From assembly GCA_963169575.1 (NCBI GenBank), contig CAUJGH010000580.1, forward strand, positions 1 to 32,375: DNA of 32,375 nucleotides. Reading direction: 5' to 3'. Made by a program: the position numbers and the translations under genes. The notes below the pieces were generated by a model that was given only the letters and a program-made list of their open reading frames with translations, ran no database searches and had not been told where the DNA came from. This document shows positions 1-9,740 of this stretch, piece after piece; the stretch's first letter is position 1, and each line of letters opens with the position of its first letter. Origin of the DNA: Myxococcota bacterium (GTDB taxonomy: Bacteria; Myxococcota_A; UBA9160; UBA4427).

Positions 1-3000
1 GATCGTCGCCGTCGGTCTGGGAGAGCGTGATCTGCTCCGCCTCGAGGACGAGGCGCGCGGGGCCGGACGCGAGGGCGAGAGGGAGCTCCGCGGCGTCGAA
101 ATCGTCGATCTCGATCAGGCCGGCATCGTTTCGGATCGCGAGGATCGAAGGCAGGCCGGCCGCGCCGCCGACGAACTGGGCCGCGTCCGGGAGGTCGGAG
201 ACGCGGAAGTTGCCGTCCATCTGATAGGCGAGCGTTCGATCGGCACCGATCGGCCCGGAGAGATCGAAGGACGCGCCGTCCGCGTCGATGGCCGAGCCCG
301 ACTCGCCGGCCGTGCCGTCGCCGACGACGAGCCGGACGGTCGGCGCCTTGACGAGGACGGGGCCGCCGGATCCCGAGAACGAGAGACTGCCCGAGCCGCC
401 GACACCGGCGCGCAGGGTCAGACTCTCCTCCGCGTCGGTCCCCGAGCGATTGAAGACGCGCGCGAGGTCGCCGTCGAAGGCGAAGGTCCCGACGCCGCCG
501 AGCTCCACCCGCTTGCCGACGAAGGCCGTGTCGGCGGAGACCTGGATCGCGTCGAGATTGCCGGATTGAAGGCCGATCAGCGAGAGCGCGGCGTTCTGGA
601 AGCGATCGGCCTCGTTGGTTCCGACGATGCCGTCGTCGAGATCGATCTGCCCCGCGTCCGAGCGCACGGCGTACTCGACGTCCCCGGCGGCGCGGAAGGA
701 CTCGCCGACCCCGAAGCCGAACTGCGAGAGCGCCGGCAGGTCGATGGCGGCGTCGATTCCGGCGGCCTGGCGATAGCGGAAAGCCTCCGCGCTCGAGCCG
801 ATCGCGCCGAAGATGCCGCCCGCCGCGTCGCGCAGCGTCACGTCCTGGGCGGCGAGCCCGACGATGCGCGAGCGATCGCCGGAATCGCCGTTCCTCGAGT
901 CGCCCTCGCTGCCGGCCCGCAGCTCGATCTCGTCGGCGGCGAGGCTCGTCCCAGCGCCGGCGAAGACGAGATCGCCGAAGCCGCTGTCGCCCGCCGCGAG
1001 GGCGAGGCGCTGGCTCGACGCGAGGGCCGTCGCGGCGGCGATCGTGAGCGTGCCGCGGCCGGCGGCGTCGTCGAGGCCGGTATCGCGTCCCGCCTCGAAG
1101 AGCAGGTCGGCGACGGAGCTGATGCTGTCGGCGATCTGCTGGACGAGCGAGAGATCGCCGGGCGTCGAGACCTCGAGCGATTCGACGTCGAAGGCCGTCG
1201 TTCCGCCCCCGCCGAGCGCCTGATCGCCGATTCCGTCGGCGTCGAGATCGACGCCGAAGACGACGCTGTTGGGCGTCGTCACGAGCTCGGGATCCGGGCT
1301 GGTCACCCCCGGCGGAGCATCGGGCAGCAGCAGGCCGCCGAGCAGGCGCACGAAGCTCTTGCCCGCATCGCCCGCGTCGTCCGGGCCGATCCCGGCATTG
1401 TTGTTGAAGCCCGCCGCATCCTCGACCGTGAGGACGCCGTCGCTCGATTCGAGCGTGAGGCGCAGGCCGTCGCCGCCGATCAGCGCGCCGCCGAAGGCGC
1501 CCGCGAGATCGAGCTCGCCGGCGGCTGCGGCAGCGCCCGCCGTGATCGTGAGATCGCCGTCCTGGCGCAGCGCGAACGACTCCGGGCGTAGCGCGCCCGT
1601 CTGGTCCCGCAGCTGCAGGCCGCCGAAATCGCCGCGTGTCTGCCGCTGGACACCGAGCTCCGTCGGCGAGGCGAGGCTGCCGAGATCGTCGGAGAAGAGG
1701 TCGTTCGTCGCGGTCGGGCCATCGCCGATCGCGATCGCGATCGCATCGGCGCTCAAGCGGACGCCGTCCGCCGCACTCGCGCCCCCGCCGTTCGCGCCGC
1801 CGAAAATGAGCCGAACTACGCCATTCGCGCGCTCGGCCTCGGTCGTCGCGAGGGGCTCCGGTGCGACGACGAGGCGGATCGAGTCGGCCGTCAGCGCGGT
1901 GTTCTCGTTCAGGACCGCGCTGCGGAGCGCCTCGATGTCGAGCACGCCGATCCGGGGCTCGTCGATCTCCGGCGCATCCTGCGTCTGCGCTTCGAGCTCG
2001 GAGACGACCGCGAAGAATTCCGAGCTGCTGCGTCCCGCGAGGACGATGTCGACCGCGTTCGCGCCGCTGCCGTCGCCGGCCGTGAGGTCGCGGGTGCGGA
2101 CCACGAGGCCGGCGGTCGAGATCGAAGCTGCGCCGAGGGTGCCGATCCGGATCTCGCCGGTGCCGAAGAGATCGTCGCCTTCATCGATGGCCGCGCTGTC
2201 GCGGGCGACGAGCTGGACGAAGCCGTTCTCGCGCGTGTTGGCCTGCGTCGTGTCGATCGTGCCGTCGAGGACCAGGCTGCGGGCGCTGTCGTTGCCGATC
2301 GCGACGATGCCGCCGCCGGTCCGGATCGCGCCGTCGAGGGCGATCTCGCCGCCATCGCCGCGGCTCGGATCGGTCGCGGCTGCGACGTGGGTCACGATGA
2401 AATCGCCGTTGTTGCCGTCCGCGTCGACGCGATTCGCGCGGATCGTGACGTCGCCGCCGCCGCCGCGGGAATCGAGCGTGCCGAGGATGTCGCTGCGCCT
2501 CGAATCGAGCGTTCCTTCGATTTCGACGCTGCCCGCGAAGCGCTGATCGGCGTCGGTCGTCGGGATGCCGCCGGCAAGCGTGATCTCGCCGCCGCCGGTC
2601 AGGACGTCTCCGATCATGCGGAGCAGGCCCGTCACGATCGAGAGCGGATCGTCGCCGGCCTGCCGGACGCCCACGTTCGCCGAGCTCGCGACGAGCACGA
2701 CGTCTCCGCCGTCCTCGCGGCCGTCGGCGCTGCGAGTATCGATTTCGCCGAGCAGCTCGAGCCGCGTGTCGATCGCGCCGTCGACGAGGGCGGGATCGTC
2801 CTTCGCGCGCTCTTCCGCGAAGGGCAGGTTGTCGCGATCGATGGTGCCCGTCCGGATCGTGACGTCGCCGCCGCGGGTCACGATCTGGCGGCCGGCCTGC
2901 TGGCGGACGGAGAGGCCGGTCGCCAGGAACGAGCCGCCGCCCGTGCGGATGTCGGCGTTCAGATGAACGTCGCCGTCGAGGCGGTCCAGATCGAAATCGC

Positions 3001-5002
3001 TGCCGGTCTCGATCTGGCCCGCATCGTTCGCCTGGAGCGAGACGCCGAGGGCGAGGTTCGAACGCTCGTTCGTGCCGGCGCCGATCGGCAGGACCTCGAT
3101 GTTCGCGTTGACGTAGATGTGGCCCGCCGCGAGCAGGGTCAGGCGTGCGATCTGGCCTTCGAGGATGGCGGCGCTGTCGACGACGATCGCGTCCGCGATC
3201 GTGATGTTGCCGGGAGCGTTGCCTTCGGCATCGTCGAAGGATTGCGTGGAGAGCGTGACGTTCGTGCCGATGCCGAGGGCGCGGGCGATCAGGTCGGCAG
3301 AGACGAAGTTGGTCGGGGCGATGCCGTCGTTCGGATCCGAGTCGATCGTGCGCAGGATGCCGTCGAAGCCGGCGTTGTCGAACTCGGGATCGAGGATCGC
3401 GTCGATCGCCGGATCGAGGCAGGCGACGTTCGCGTCGTTGCAGTCGACGGGCGCGTTGGTGATCGTGATGTCGTAGGGATCGATCAGCCAGGAGCCGGCC
3501 GCGCCGCGGCGCGCGCCGACGTCCGGCAGGTCGGCGATCTCGAAATGACGCAGGCCCGAGGTCTCGACGAAGCCGCCGTCGCCGCCGCGCGCACCGCCGC
3601 GGGCCGAGATCGCGCCCTCGATCGAAGTCAGGTCCTCGGAGAAGACGACGATCTCTCCGCCGTCGCCCTTGCGGGTCGCATCCGCGCGGATCTCGCTCTC
3701 CGCGTCGACGACGACGCCGCGCGCGCGCTGCAGCTCGCCGCTGCCCTGCCGTTCGCCGCCGATCTGGATCGTGCCGCCGCCGCGGGTTCCGCTGGCGTCG
3801 ATGCGGGCGTCGGCCAGGACGATCAGATCGCCGGTCACGTCGATTTCGCCGCCCGTCTCCTTCTTTCCATCGCCGCTCGCGTCGAGCACGCCCGAGAGCT
3901 GGACGCGGCCGTTCTCGCCCCCCTCGAGCTCGATCTTCGCGGCCGCGATGCGCGCCGCCGAGGCGCTGCCCGTGCCCTGGCGGATGCCGAAACCGAGCGG
4001 GTCGGCGGCGGCGAGCCGCACATGGCCGCGCCCCGCGTCGATCTGGCCGTGGTTCTCGATCGCATAGCGCGCCGGCTCGCCCGCCGCGCCGACGCCGCCG
4101 ATCGGCAGCTGGATCAGGACCGGATCGTCGAAGCGCGAGAGGTACACCGCGTCGGCGCCCACCATCAGCAGCGAGCCGTCCTCGATCTCGATCTCGCCGA
4201 GGTTCACGACATGCCCGCCGAGCAGCACGGCATCGGCCGATTCGATCCGCCCGGCGTTCGTGACGTCGCCGCCCGCGAGCTCGGCGAAGAGGTCCTTGCG
4301 CCCGGACCAGCCGGAGGAGAGCGCATCGAAGTCGCCGAGCTCGATCCGCTCGCCGCCGACGAGCAGCACGTTGCCGCTGCGCGCGACGATGTCGCCCGCG
4401 TTCAGCACGCTCGTCGCGAGCAGCGACACGTTCTGGTCGGCGAGGATGAGGCCGTGGTTCTCGATCCGGCCCTCGAGCGGCAGGTCGAAGGCCGCCCCGG
4501 CGAGGAAGGCCTCCTGCGAGACGTTCGCACCGATCGCGACGAAGGAGCCGACGTCGATCACGGCGCTGCCATCGACGTAGACGCCGTAGGGGTTCGCGAA
4601 GACGACGGTCCCGTTCGATTCGACCCGGCCGCTCAGGCGGAACGCATTGGCCGAGCGGGTGTAGTTGAGGACCGAGGACCCGCGGCCGCCCCCGTTCGTG
4701 AAGTTGAATTCGAGGCGGTTGTTCGCGGGCTGCCGGAGGTTTTCCCAGCCGATCGTCGCCTTCCGGGCATCGATCGTGAAGAGGGTCTCGCCGGCCTGCG
4801 AATTGTCGAGCGTGACCCGGCTGGCGTCGAAGGTCGCCGAGTCGGCATCGCCGAACTCGTTTCCGGCGGAGGCGGCGAGCGGATGCCATCCGACGAGGGC
4901 GGCGATCAGGACGCGAGCGACGACGCGCTCGGCGCGGGAATGGCGCGGGCGGGACGAGCGACGCGCGCGGCGCCGATCAGTAGAGAAGGCTGAAGAGGAC
5001 AT
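1..5002 (-). CDS. Two-partner secretion exoprotein TpsA (filamentous haemagglutinin/FhaB-type), 3' end beyond the window
   Basis: Reading the minus strand from ATG at 5002-5000 gives MSSSAFSTDRRRARR...RVLIAALVGWHPLAASAGNEFGDADSATFDASRVTLDNSQAGETLFTIDARKATIGWENLRQPANNRLEFNF...SANAFRLSGRVESNGTVVFANPYGVYVDGSAVIDVGSFVAIGANVSQEAFLAG... (TPS-domain-like VFANPYGVYVDGSA), then beta-helix-like repeats including GSWLIDPYDITITN. Frame spot-checked near 2520 and at base 4 (ARLVLEAEQITLSQTDGDD). Not in the ORF track because it has no stop within the window. Confidence 0.88.
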   Translation of the reverse strand, partial: MSSSAFSTDRRRARRSSRPRHSRAERVVARVLIAALVGWHPLAASAGNEFGDADSATFDASRVTLDNSQAGETLFTIDARKATIGWENLRQPANNRLEFNFTNGGGRGSSVLNYTRSANAFRLSGRVESNGTVVFANPYGVYVDGSAVIDVGSFVAIGANVSQEAFLAGAAFDLPLEGRIENHGLILADQNVSLLATSVLNAGDIVARSGNVLLVGGERIELGDFDALSSGWSGRKDLFAELAGGDVTNAGRIESADAVLLGGHVVNLGEIEIEDGSLLMVGADAVYLSRFDDPVLIQLPIGGVGAAGEPARYAIENHGQIDAGRGHVRLAAADPLGFGIRQGTGSASAARIAAAKIELEGGENGRVQLSGVLDASGDGKKETGGEIDVTGDLIVLADARIDASGTRGGGTIQIGGERQGSGELQRARGVVVDAESEIRADATRKGDGGEIVVFSEDLTSIEGAISARGGARGGDGGFVETSGLRHFEIADLPDVGARRGAAGSWLIDPYDITITNAPVDCNDANVACLDPAIDAILDPEFDNAGFDGILRTIDSDPNDGIAPTNFVSADLIARALGIGTNVTLSTQSFDDAEGNAPGNITIADAIVVDSAAILEGQIARLTLLAAGHIYVNANIEVLPIGAGTNERSNLALGVSLQANDAGQIETGSDFDLDRLDGDVHLNADIRTGGGSFLATGLSVRQQAGRQIVTRGGDVTIRTGTIDRDNLPFAEERAKDDPALVDGAIDTRLELLGEIDTRSADGREDGGDVVLVASSANVGVRQAGDDPLSIVTGLLRMIGDVLTGGGEITLAGGIPTTDADQRFAGSVEIEGTLDSRRSDILGTLDSRGGGGDVTIRANRVDADGNNGDFIVTHVAAATDPSRGDGGEIALDGAIRTGGGIVAIGNDSARSLVLDGTIDTTQANTRENGFVQLVARDSAAIDEGDDLFGTGEIRIGTLGAASISTAGLVVRTRDLTAGDGSGANAVDIVLAGRSSSEFFAVVSELEAQTQDAPEIDEPRIGVLDIEALRSAVLNENTALTADSIRLVVAPEPLATTEAERANGVVRLIFGGANGGGASAADGVRLSADAIAIAIGDGPTATNDLFSDDLGSLASPTELGVQRQTRGDFGGLQLRDQTGALRPESFALRQDGDLTITAGAAAAAGELDLAGAFGGALIGGDGLRLTLESSDGVLTVEDAAGFNNNAGIGPDDAGDAGKSFVRLLGGLLLPDAPPGVTSPDPELVTTPNSVVFGVDLDADGIGDQALGGGGTTAFDVESLEVSTPGDLSLVQQIADSISSVADLLFEAGRDTGLDDAAGRGTLTIAAATALASSQRLALAAGDSGFGDLVFAGAGTSLAADEIELRAGSEGDSRNGDSGDRSRIVGLAAQDVTLRDAAGGIFGAIGSSAEAFRYRQAAGIDAAIDLPALSQFGFGVGESFRAAGDVEYAVRSDAGQIDLDDGIVGTNEADRFQNAALSLIGLQSGNLDAIQVSADTAFVGKRVELGGVGTFAFDGDLARVFNRSGTDAEESLTLRAGVGGSGSLSFSGSGGPVLVKAPTVRLVVGDGTAGESGSAIDADGASFDLSGPIGADRTLAYQMDGNFRVSDLPDAAQFVGGAAGLPSILAIRNDAGLIEIDDFDAAELPLALASGPARLVLEAEQITLSQTDGDD

Positions 5003-7040
5003 GGAGCGCTGAATCCCCCACCTGGGCCGGATTGTTGATGTCGCCGCTCGTATCCTTGAGCGCGAAGGCGTAGTCGGCGCGGAGTCGGAGGTTGGATCGG
5101 AAGACGAACTCGGCGCCGACGCCGGCGCCGACCAGGGTCTGGTCGAATTCGAGGGCATCGGCGCCGCTCTGGCTCGAATCGGTGCGGATCGCGCGGCCGG
5201 CATCGACGAAGGCGCGCAGCATGAGGTCCCAGTCCGGTCGGCCGTAGACCTGCTGCGGGCTGACCCGGAAATCCCCGATCAAGGGCAGCTGCAGCGGCCG
5301 CCGCGAGACGGGCAGCGCGCGCGGGAGATGGAAGCGGTACTCGAAGGTGCCGAGCACGACGGTGTCGCCGACCGCGACCGACTGGTCGTAACCGCGCACG
5401 CTGTAGAGGCCGCCGAGGGTCTGGCTCGCCTGGGGGATCAGGCGGTTCTCCATGCCGTACTGGCCGCGGAACCCGAGGCTGATCTCGTGGGCGAGGGTGG
5501 CGGCGAGCTCGTTCGACGGATCGCGCCAGGCCTCCGGGCGCAGCAGCGGCTCGAGGAAGGCCGAGTAGCCGAGGTTGAAATCGAGCGTCGCATAATGTTC
5601 GTCCGTGTCGGCGCGACCGAGGGCGTTGAGGTCGCCGTCGCGAATCGGAGCGACCTGGCCCTGGACGGCGGTCTCGGCCGTGAAGGTCGCGAGCTGCGTG
5701 ATCCGCTCCGCGTGGAGCGCGATGCGGGGCAGGACGAGCACCGCTTCGCCGATGTTGGTCGAGCCGCTGCTGTCGTTCTCGATCCGGAGATCCGAGATCG
5801 AGAGCCCACCGACGAGGTCGACGAAGAAGTCGCGGTGTTGGAAGAGCTCGTAGCTGAGATGCCCGCCCGCGTTCCACTGCGTGCTGCGCACCGGATCGTT
5901 GTCGAGGCCCTGCACGGTCGAGTCGCGGCCGGCGACCGAGCGGTTCCAGCCGAAATCGACGCCCCAGCGCAGCCGGTCGACGCCCCACCACGGCAGCTTC
6001 TCGCGCGGGAACCAGGCGAGCCAGGCCGGATCGCCCTTGCGCCGATCCATCCATTCGGGACGGCGCGAGCCGAAGAAGGGCGCTTCGTAGCGGGCGTTCA
6101 GCCCGTTGACGTCGTCGAAGCCGGCGTTCAGGTATTCGATCGAGAGCGTGTCGTCGCGGTTGCTGAGCTGGTTGTGGACGAAGCCCAGGCGCGACTGCCA
6201 GAGGTTCGTGCGGTCGGTGCCCGTGTTGGTCGTCTGGCCGTAGACGTACCAGGGCTTCGATTCGAGCACGCGGTAGTCGAGCACGACGTCGCCCGGCTCC
6301 TCGCCCGGCGAGAGCGCGGCCTCGACCCGCCGGCCGCCGTAGCGGTTCAGGCGGTGGAGGTAGTCCTCGAGCCGCTCGCGATCGATGAGGTCCGTCGCGC
6401 CCTCGACGCCCTCGCCGACGGGCTGGAGTGGCGAGTCCTGCCGGATCTCGCTGTGGAGCGTGTTGTCGATCTTCCAATCGCCCTTGATCCGGTCGCCGAC
6501 GGCGATCGTGCGGATCTGGGCGATGCGGCCGGTATGCACGACGAGCGCGAGAGCCGTCCGCCCGGCCGGCCGCAGATCGCGCTCGCTCGCGAGGTCGATG
6601 TCGCTCTCGGCGGGGCGCACGTCGACGCCATAAAGGCCATTCGCGTTGAGGCCCGAAACGACCGCCGCGAGCACCCGCGCCAGCCCGCTGATCTCGAGGT
6701 CGACCGCGGGGCCCCCGGGCCCGCCGATCGAAACCGTCTCGCTCGGCTCGCCCTCGCGCGGAGCCGCGAAACCGAGCTCCGTTCGTCGCAGCTCGACCGA
6801 AAGGGGCAGCAGCGCGTCGAGGGCCGGCTGGTCGGGATGAGGCACCGCATAGCCGAGCTCGAGCGTGCCGACCCGGTAGACCGGCGGCGGGAGATCGTCG
6901 GGATGCCGGAGGACCTGGGCCCCGGCGGGCGCGAAGGGGAAGGCGACCAGGCCGAGGAGACCGAAGAGCGTGAGAGCGGCTGCGAGCGATGCGCGCACCG
7001 ACGGGACGGGGCAATGGCGGAGCCGGCTCATCTTGGACAT
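4977..7040 (-). CDS. Outer-membrane TPS transporter TpsB (ShlB/FhaC/HecB family, POTRA + beta-barrel)
   Basis: MSKMSRLRHCPVPSVRASLAAALTLFGLLGLVAFPFAPAGAQ signal peptide; POTRA-like region; barrel-like C-terminus ending ...LRADYAFALKDTSGDINNPAQVGDSALHVLFSLLY*. Immediately upstream of tpsA. Alternative start at 7031. Confidence 0.85.
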   Translation of the reverse strand: MSKMSRLRHCPVPSVRASLAAALTLFGLLGLVAFPFAPAGAQVLRHPDDLPPPVYRVGTLELGYAVPHPDQPALDALLPLSVELRRTELGFAAPREGEPSETVSIGGPGGPAVDLEISGLARVLAAVVSGLNANGLYGVDVRPAESDIDLASERDLRPAGRTALALVVHTGRIAQIRTIAVGDRIKGDWKIDNTLHSEIRQDSPLQPVGEGVEGATDLIDRERLEDYLHRLNRYGGRRVEAALSPGEEPGDVVLDYRVLESKPWYVYGQTTNTGTDRTNLWQSRLGFVHNQLSNRDDTLSIEYLNAGFDDVNGLNARYEAPFFGSRRPEWMDRRKGDPAWLAWFPREKLPWWGVDRLRWGVDFGWNRSVAGRDSTVQGLDNDPVRSTQWNAGGHLSYELFQHRDFFVDLVGGLSISDLRIENDSSGSTNIGEAVLVLPRIALHAERITQLATFTAETAVQGQVAPIRDGDLNALGRADTDEHYATLDFNLGYSAFLEPLLRPEAWRDPSNELAATLAHEISLGFRGQYGMENRLIPQASQTLGGLYSVRGYDQSVAVGDTVVLGTFEYRFHLPRALPVSRRPLQLPLIGDFRVSPQQVYGRPDWDLMLRAFVDAGRAIRTDSSQSGADALEFDQTLVGAGVGAEFVFRSNLRLRADYAFALKDTSGDINNPAQVGDSALHVLFSLLY

Positions 7041-7099
7041 CACCCGTGATCGCGAAGGGTTTCGAGAGGGGGTCGAGGGGTTCGAGCAATTCGAGAAAT

Positions 7100-7151
7100 G
7101 GCGTCGTTCCGGGGATCGGCGTCGTTCCGGGGAGAGCAATCGTTCCGGGCG
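7100..7151. repeat. Three-copy 18-bp-period tandem repeat, core TCGTTCCGGG
   Basis: TCGTTCCGGG at 7104-7113, 7122-7131 and 7140-7149, exactly 18 bp apart; first two copies share GGCGTCGTTCCGGGGA. Lies between the WYL stop (7311) and the tpsB start (7040). Confidence 0.9.
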
Positions 7152-7310
7152 AAGGGCTCCAGGTCGAGAGGCTCGGCCCCGGCGGCCGGCGAGGCGGCAC
7201 GATAGCGAGGTCCGGTCGGAATCCGATGGCCTGGGAGCAGACCCCGATGGGCTTGGAGTTCCGCCCCGGCGGGCTTGTTCCCGGCGGTGATCCGAAAATC
7301 CAGTCTGTGG

Positions 7311-8303
7311 CTAGCCCGGATCCGGGCCCGCGCGCGGATAGCGGGCGAGGGTCGCCTCGAGGGCGGATCGGACCTGTTCGCGCAGGCTCTCGGGCTCGAG
7401 GACGACGGCGCCCGCGCCGAACGAGAGGACCCAGCCGAGCAGCTCCTGGCCGGCGCCGACCTCGAGGACCAGCTCGATCCCGCCGCCCGGGAGCGCGTTC
7501 GTCTGCTGGCTCGCATGCCATTCGCGCTCGCCGACATAAGCCGCCCAGCGCTCGTCGAAGCGGATGCGGACCCGGGTCGCGGGCTCCGCGACGACTCCGA
7601 AGCTCGAGGCGGTATAAGCGTCGAAGTCGAAGCCCTGGGGCGGCTCGAAACGGAGGTCGGTCTCCGCGAGGGCCAGGATGCGGTCGACGGCGAAGGTCCG
7701 GATCGCTCCCTTCGAATGGTCGTGGCCGATGACGTAGAGCGCGCCGGCGTTGTACCAGACCTTGTAGGGATCGATGCGCCGCTCGCTCTGCTCGCCGCTA
7801 TGGCCGCTGCGGTAGCGCATCGAGAGCGTCCGGCGGCCCTGCACGGCGTCGTTGAGCGCGCGGATCGCGTCGCGCGACTCTGCATAGCGTTTGTGGGGAC
7901 CGGGCATCACCCGGAAGGCGTCGCGGTACTGCTCGAGGTAGCGCGAGAGCTCGGGGCCGAGGCCGGCCTTGATCTTGGTGATCGCGGACTGGATCGAGTC
8001 GTGGAAGACGGTGCCCTCGAGGCTCTTCAGCAGGTCGCTCGAGAAGGCGAGGGCGAGCAGCTCGTCGGGGGTGAAGGGGACCTGGCCGAGCTGGAACTGG
8101 TCGAGGAAGCGGTAGTAGGCCTTGCCGTCGCGCTTTTCCGAGAGGACGGGGAAGCCGGCGTACATGAGGGCGTCGAGGTCGCGGTAGACGGTGCGCCGGA
8201 CGCAGCCGAGCTCGTCGGCGAGGGCGTCGAGGCCGACGCCGCCGCGGCTCTTCGCGAGCCGCTGGATCAGGAGCCATTGTCGTGCGAGTTGGTCGCCGCG
8301 CAT
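7311..8303 (-). CDS. HTH/WYL-domain transcriptional regulator (YafY-type)
   Basis: N-terminal DeoR-like HTH (RQWLLIQRLAKSRGGVGLDALADELGCVRRTVYRDLDALMYAGFPV); WYL-type core RTLSMRYRS...RRIDPYKVWYNAGALYVIGHDHSKGAIRTFAVDRIL. Confidence 0.88.
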   Translation of the reverse strand: MRGDQLARQWLLIQRLAKSRGGVGLDALADELGCVRRTVYRDLDALMYAGFPVLSEKRDGKAYYRFLDQFQLGQVPFTPDELLALAFSSDLLKSLEGTVFHDSIQSAITKIKAGLGPELSRYLEQYRDAFRVMPGPHKRYAESRDAIRALNDAVQGRRTLSMRYRSGHSGEQSERRIDPYKVWYNAGALYVIGHDHSKGAIRTFAVDRILALAETDLRFEPPQGFDFDAYTASSFGVVAEPATRVRIRFDERWAAYVGEREWHASQQTNALPGGGIELVLEVGAGQELLGWVLSFGAGAVVLEPESLREQVRSALEATLARYPRAGPDPG

Positions 8304-8358
8304 GGTCGCCTCGCCTTGATCGTCGTTCTCGGGACTGCGCGGGCGATCGCCCGGCGGA

Positions 8359-9714
8359 TCAGTCCGTGAAGAAGGCGGCGAGCTCGGCCTCCTGCGCCTC
8401 GGCGTCCTTGTAGCCGACCTCGATCAGGCGGCTCGCATAGCTCGCGTCGAAGAGCAGGTAGGACATCAGGTCCGCCTCGCGCGCGGTCGTTCCGGCGCCG
8501 GTCGCCTTGCGCAGCAGATCGAGGAACATGCCGAAATCGAGCTTCGGATCGTCGCGGACGACGTCTGCAGCCATCCGGCCCAGATCCTCCGAGGGGCGGA
8601 TCACGAGGTCGTCGATGATCTTCAGCGGCGCCCGGCCGTTCGGAGCGAGATGCTGGTTGATGCGCGAGAGGAAGTCGTCCCCGTACACCTCGCTGCCGGC
8701 CTGGATCAATCCGTTCACGAAATGCAGCCGCGCGATGTCCGTCTCGATCGGCGAGAGCAGCAGCGCGTTCAGCACCTTGCCGAAGAGGTACATCGGATTG
8801 CCGAACTCGGCGGTCCGCTCCTGCGCGATCGTCTCGGAGACGGACGGCCCGATCGGATGCGTCAAGCCGACGACGAGCACCCGATCGGCGCCGAGCCGGA
8901 CGGCGGGCGCGAGCGGCGTGTTGAGGCGCAATCCGCCGTCCGCATAATACCGGGCGCCCACCCGAACCGACGGAAAGAGCATCGGAATCGCCGCCGAGGC
9001 GAGGGCATGCAGCGGCGAGAGCCGGATCCGCTGCATGCGCACGTTGGCGACGCTCGCCCAGGGCGGGAGCTCCGGGCGATGGCTGTCGCAGAAGACGACG
9101 GCGCGGCCGGTCGCGACCTGGGTCGCCGCGATGCAGACCGTGTCGACCTTGCCCGTCCGGACGTTGCGGCGAATGCCGCGCCAGGGGATCGATTGGAGCA
9201 CGAGGCGCTCGAGCGGCTCGGTATTCAGCAGACCGTAGAGGCGATCGGGCCGCTGGCCCTCGCGCAGGAGCTGCGCCACGCGCTTCACGCCCAGCATCCG
9301 CTTCGGCAGGCGCAGGAAGTCGCGGGCGGTGAAGCGGAAGACCTCGTGGACCTTCAGGTTCTGCCAGATCGAGGTCAGGCGGTCGCCGCGGGTCTCCGTC
9401 TCGTCGGCGGTCGCGGCCAGGAAGCAGGCGTGGATCGCGCCGACGGAGGTCCCGCAGATGATGTCGAACTCGGGTTGGATGCCGGTGCGCCGCGGCAGCT
9501 CGTCGAGAATGAAGCGCAGCGCGCCGGCTTCGTAGGCGCCGCGCGCGCCGCCGCCGGACAGCACGATCGCGCGCCGGGGACGCTTTCGCTCTTCGCGGAG
9601 CGCCTCGCCACCGAGACCCGGAAAGCCGCCGCGGTTTTCACCGCTCGCTCGTTCGGCCTCGGGATCCCGGGGACCGTCGCGGTCTTCGGGATCCGACTCA
9701 GGATCGCCCGCCAT
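8359..9714 (-). CDS. Patatin-like phospholipase (RssA-like)
   Basis: GGGARGAYEAGAL oxyanion motif, GTSVGA nucleophile elbow (GXSXG), YYADGGLRLNTPLAPAVRLGADRVLVV with the catalytic-Asp DGG. Confidence 0.9.
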   Translation of the reverse strand: MAGDPESDPEDRDGPRDPEAERASGENRGGFPGLGGEALREERKRPRRAIVLSGGGARGAYEAGALRFILDELPRRTGIQPEFDIICGTSVGAIHACFLAATADETETRGDRLTSIWQNLKVHEVFRFTARDFLRLPKRMLGVKRVAQLLREGQRPDRLYGLLNTEPLERLVLQSIPWRGIRRNVRTGKVDTVCIAATQVATGRAVVFCDSHRPELPPWASVANVRMQRIRLSPLHALASAAIPMLFPSVRVGARYYADGGLRLNTPLAPAVRLGADRVLVVGLTHPIGPSVSETIAQERTAEFGNPMYLFGKVLNALLLSPIETDIARLHFVNGLIQAGSEVYGDDFLSRINQHLAPNGRAPLKIIDDLVIRPSEDLGRMAADVVRDDPKLDFGMFLDLLRKATGAGTTAREADLMSYLLFDASYASRLIEVGYKDAEAQEAELAAFFTD

Positions 9715-9740
9715 GTTCCCCCGCTACCTCGGCGCTGCGC

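Noticed and set aside
566-4993. Long plus-strand ORFs (341 aa, 425 aa, 868 aa) and the 902-aa minus-strand ORF 2181..4889
   Set aside because: R/A/D/E-rich shadow frames of the high-GC tpsA gene; the true coding frame is the edge-open minus-strand frame from 5002.
1-5002. Contact-dependent inhibition (CDI) toxin assignment for the TpsA protein
   Set aside because: tpsB-tpsA order is compatible, but no C-terminal toxin, pretoxin motif or immunity gene is visible because the gene leaves the window.
5328-7049. 573-aa plus-strand ORF and 871-aa minus-strand ORF 4906..7521 over tpsB
   Set aside because: Antisense/shadow frames of a clear TpsB gene with signal peptide and barrel C-terminus.
7100-7151. 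Possible CRISPR array from the 18-bp-spaced repeats
   Set aside because: The repeat core is only 10-16 bp, there are three copies, and intervals are far too short for spacers; no cas genes nearby (the Cas4-like nuclease is 17 kb away and stand-alone).
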